This document shows, in pieces, positions 13,843 to 15,372 of a stretch of DNA of 15,372 nucleotides. The DNA comes from JAWXTP01 sp044433415 (lineage in GTDB: Bacteria > Bacteroidota > Bacteroidia > Bacteroidales > Rikenellaceae), in NCBI GenBank assembly GCA_044433415.1, contig JAWXTP010000067.1:1-15372 (forward strand), given 5' to 3'. The notes under the pieces are model-generated. The model worked only from the letters and a program-made list of their open reading frames with translations. It had not been told where the DNA came from and did no database searches. Each line of letters begins with the position of its first letter. Position 1 is the stretch's first letter. Made by a program: the position numbers and the translations under genes.

Positions 13843-15372
13843 ATGACTGAATTAAACGATTTTAACTCTCTAGGTTTATCACAAGAAATCCTAGAAGCTA
13901 TTCATGCCAAAGGCTTTGAAATGCCATCGCCTATCCAACGTCTAACAATTCCTGTTCTTTTAGCGAACCAAAATGACATTATTGGTCAAGCACAAACTGG
14001 TACTGGTAAAACAGCAGCATTTGGCTTACCTATCTTAGATCAAGTACAATCTTCAGCAGGTTACACTCAAGCAATGATTCTTGTTCCTACACGTGAACTT
14101 GCATTACAGGTAACAGACGAGCTACAATCTTTCCGTAAAAACAGCAACATTACTATTAGCGCTATCTATGGTGGTGCATCTATGGACGAGCAATTACGTC
14201 GTCTAAAGAAAGGTATTGATATTGTTGTTGGCACACCAGGACGTATACAAGACCACTTACGTCGTGGCACATTAAAACTTGACAAACTTCGTTGGTTAAT
14301 CCTAGATGAGGCTGACGAGATGTTAAACATGGGTTTTATTGAGGATGTAGAAGAGATTTTATCTTACTCTAGCGAAGACAAACGTGTTTTACTTTTCTCA
14401 GCGACTATGCCTAAGCGTATTGCTGATTTAAGTAGAAAATACATGCGTGACATTCAGATTTTAAAAGTTGAGGCTTCACAAATGACAACTACTCTTACTG
14501 AGCAGTTATATTTTGAAGTACGTGAAACTGACAAATTTGACGCATTAACACGTATTATTGATATTGAAGAAGAATTTTACGCTATAGTTTTCTGCCGTAC
14601 AAAACTTACTGTAGATGATGTAGTAGTGAAATTACAAGATAGAGGTTACCTTGCAGAAGGTTTACATGGAGATATCTCACAAGCACAACGTGAGAAAATT
14701 TTACGTAAGTTCAAACGTAAAGCTACTACTATTCTTGTTGCTACAGATGTTGCAGCACGTGGTATTGACGTTAACAACCTTACTCACGTTATCAACTACT
14801 CTCTTCCACAGGATTCTGAAAGTTACGTTCACCGTATTGGTCGTACAGGCCGTGCAGGTAACGAAGGTACAGCTATTACTTTCATTTCGAACTCTGAATA
14901 CCGTCAATTTGTTCAATTAAAGAAAGACGTTAAAACTGAGATTCGTCGTGAAGATATACCTACTGCTGAGAACGTAGTAGAAATCAAGAAAAAAAGCATT
15001 ATAAACAAGCTTGCTGAAACATTAGAAAACGAAACTTATGATAGCTATATGGAAATGGCAGCTAAGATTCTTGAGTCTGCACCAAATCCAGAAGTAGCAA
15101 TTGCTGCTATGCTTAAGATGTCGTTCAAAAATGAATTAGATGCTGAAAACTACCCAGAAATCCGTAGTTTCTCTGTAGACAGACGTGGAACAGCTCGTAT
15201 CTTTATCGCTATGGGTAAACGTGATGGCATGTCTCCTCGTTCTATCGTTGATCTTGTTAAACAACACAGCTCTATTCCATCTAGCAAAATGGATGATATC
15301 AAAGTTCTTGATGAATTCTCTTTTGTTACAGTACCATTTGAAGATGCTGAACAACTTACTCGCGCTCTTAAT
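13843..15372 (+). CDS. deaD: DEAD-box ATP-dependent RNA helicase, DeaD/CsdA type (3' end outside the window)
   Basis: 510 codons are present and the frame is still open at the last base. All helicase motifs are seen: Q motif G24-F-E-M-P-S-P-I-Q32, motif I A50-Q-T-G-T-G-K-T57, P82-T-R-E-L-A87, T131-P-G-R134, D155-E-A-D158, S186-A-T188, T301-D-V-A-A-R-G-I-D309 and H330-R-I-G-R-T-G-R337. After a helical linker (about 365-440), residues 443-510 match the start of a DbpA-type RNA-binding domain (R-G-T-A-R-I-F-I-A-M-G-K-R-D-G-M), which places it with DeaD/CsdA rather than RhlE. Such enzymes unwind short RNA duplexes in ribosome assembly and mRNA turnover, especially in the cold. Codon use favours CGT and GTT, as in highly expressed genes. 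It probably has its own promoter and a long leader. The missing C-terminus is likely to be a Gly/Arg/Lys-rich tail. Confidence 0.95.
   Translation, partial: MTELNDFNSLGLSQEILEAIHAKGFEMPSPIQRLTIPVLLANQNDIIGQAQTGTGKTAAFGLPILDQVQSSAGYTQAMILVPTRELALQVTDELQSFRKNSNITISAIYGGASMDEQLRRLKKGIDIVVGTPGRIQDHLRRGTLKLDKLRWLILDEADEMLNMGFIEDVEEILSYSSEDKRVLLFSATMPKRIADLSRKYMRDIQILKVEASQMTTTLTEQLYFEVRETDKFDALTRIIDIEEEFYAIVFCRTKLTVDDVVVKLQDRGYLAEGLHGDISQAQREKILRKFKRKATTILVATDVAARGIDVNNLTHVINYSLPQDSESYVHRIGRTGRAGNEGTAITFISNSEYRQFVQLKKDVKTEIRREDIPTAENVVEIKKKSIINKLAETLENETYDSYMEMAAKILESAPNPEVAIAAMLKMSFKNELDAENYPEIRSFSVDRRGTARIFIAMGKRDGMSPRSIVDLVKQHSSIPSSKMDDIKVLDEFSFVTVPFEDAEQLTRALN

Noticed and set aside
14651..14920. 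89-codon plus-strand frame and antisense frames (14701-14916, 15136-15354) within the helicase
   Set aside because: They overlap the helicase in other frames or on the other strand, where all DEAD-box motifs and the RNA-binding domain are intact, so the helicase frame is the real one.

Overview
The window reads as chromosomal DNA from a low-GC member of the Bacteroidota, most likely order Bacteroidales. The supporting signs are: promoter elements of the Bacteroidota type (TTG, about 20 bases, then TAnnTTTG) in front of several genes; start codons without Shine-Dalgarno sequences; lipoproteins with a short MKK/MKS signal ending in S-C; a calycin-like plus PCMD-type surface lipoprotein; and a gyrA followed directly by an exported TPR protein. 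I cannot name the genus.

Layout. Bases 1-276 hold an unidentified edge and a terminator. On the minus strand, gyrA (1625-4189) is followed after 28 bases by an exported TPR protein (277-1596), probably one transcript starting near 4291 and ending at the hairpin 190-224. A 498-base AT-rich divergent promoter region separates this from a plus-strand cluster: a GNAT-fold protein (4688-5902), a CvpA-family membrane protein (5919-6455) and the ribosome-assembly GTPase RsgA (6541-7485). A strong hairpin (7519-7565) lies between rsgA and a convergent gene.

The middle, 7599-11756, looks accessory: two minus-strand surface lipoproteins separated by about 810 bases without a convincing gene. The first (616 aa) appears to belong to a widespread but uncharacterised family of secreted beta-rich proteins and carries an FN3-like module. 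The second (498 aa) has a calycin-like domain, an Ig-like spacer and a PCMD-type C-terminal half. The 810-base gap holds promoter-like elements, a small hairpin with a T run, and a 10-codon reading frame just after one -7 element.

The right part is on the plus strand: a class III PLP aminotransferase (11960-13141), immediately followed by a small HsdR-N-terminal-like PD-(D/E)XK protein (13147-13560), then a DeaD/CsdA-type DEAD-box RNA helicase that starts at 13843 and runs off the window still open. The helicase has a leader of roughly 180 bases containing a 38-codon basic reading frame ending 8 bases before the helicase start.

No tRNA, rRNA, CRISPR array, insertion sequence or phage gene was recognised. 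Most of the window is housekeeping (DNA topology, ribosome assembly, RNA remodelling). The points most worth checking are the helicase leader, the non-coding stretch between the lipoproteins and the 616-aa lipoprotein.
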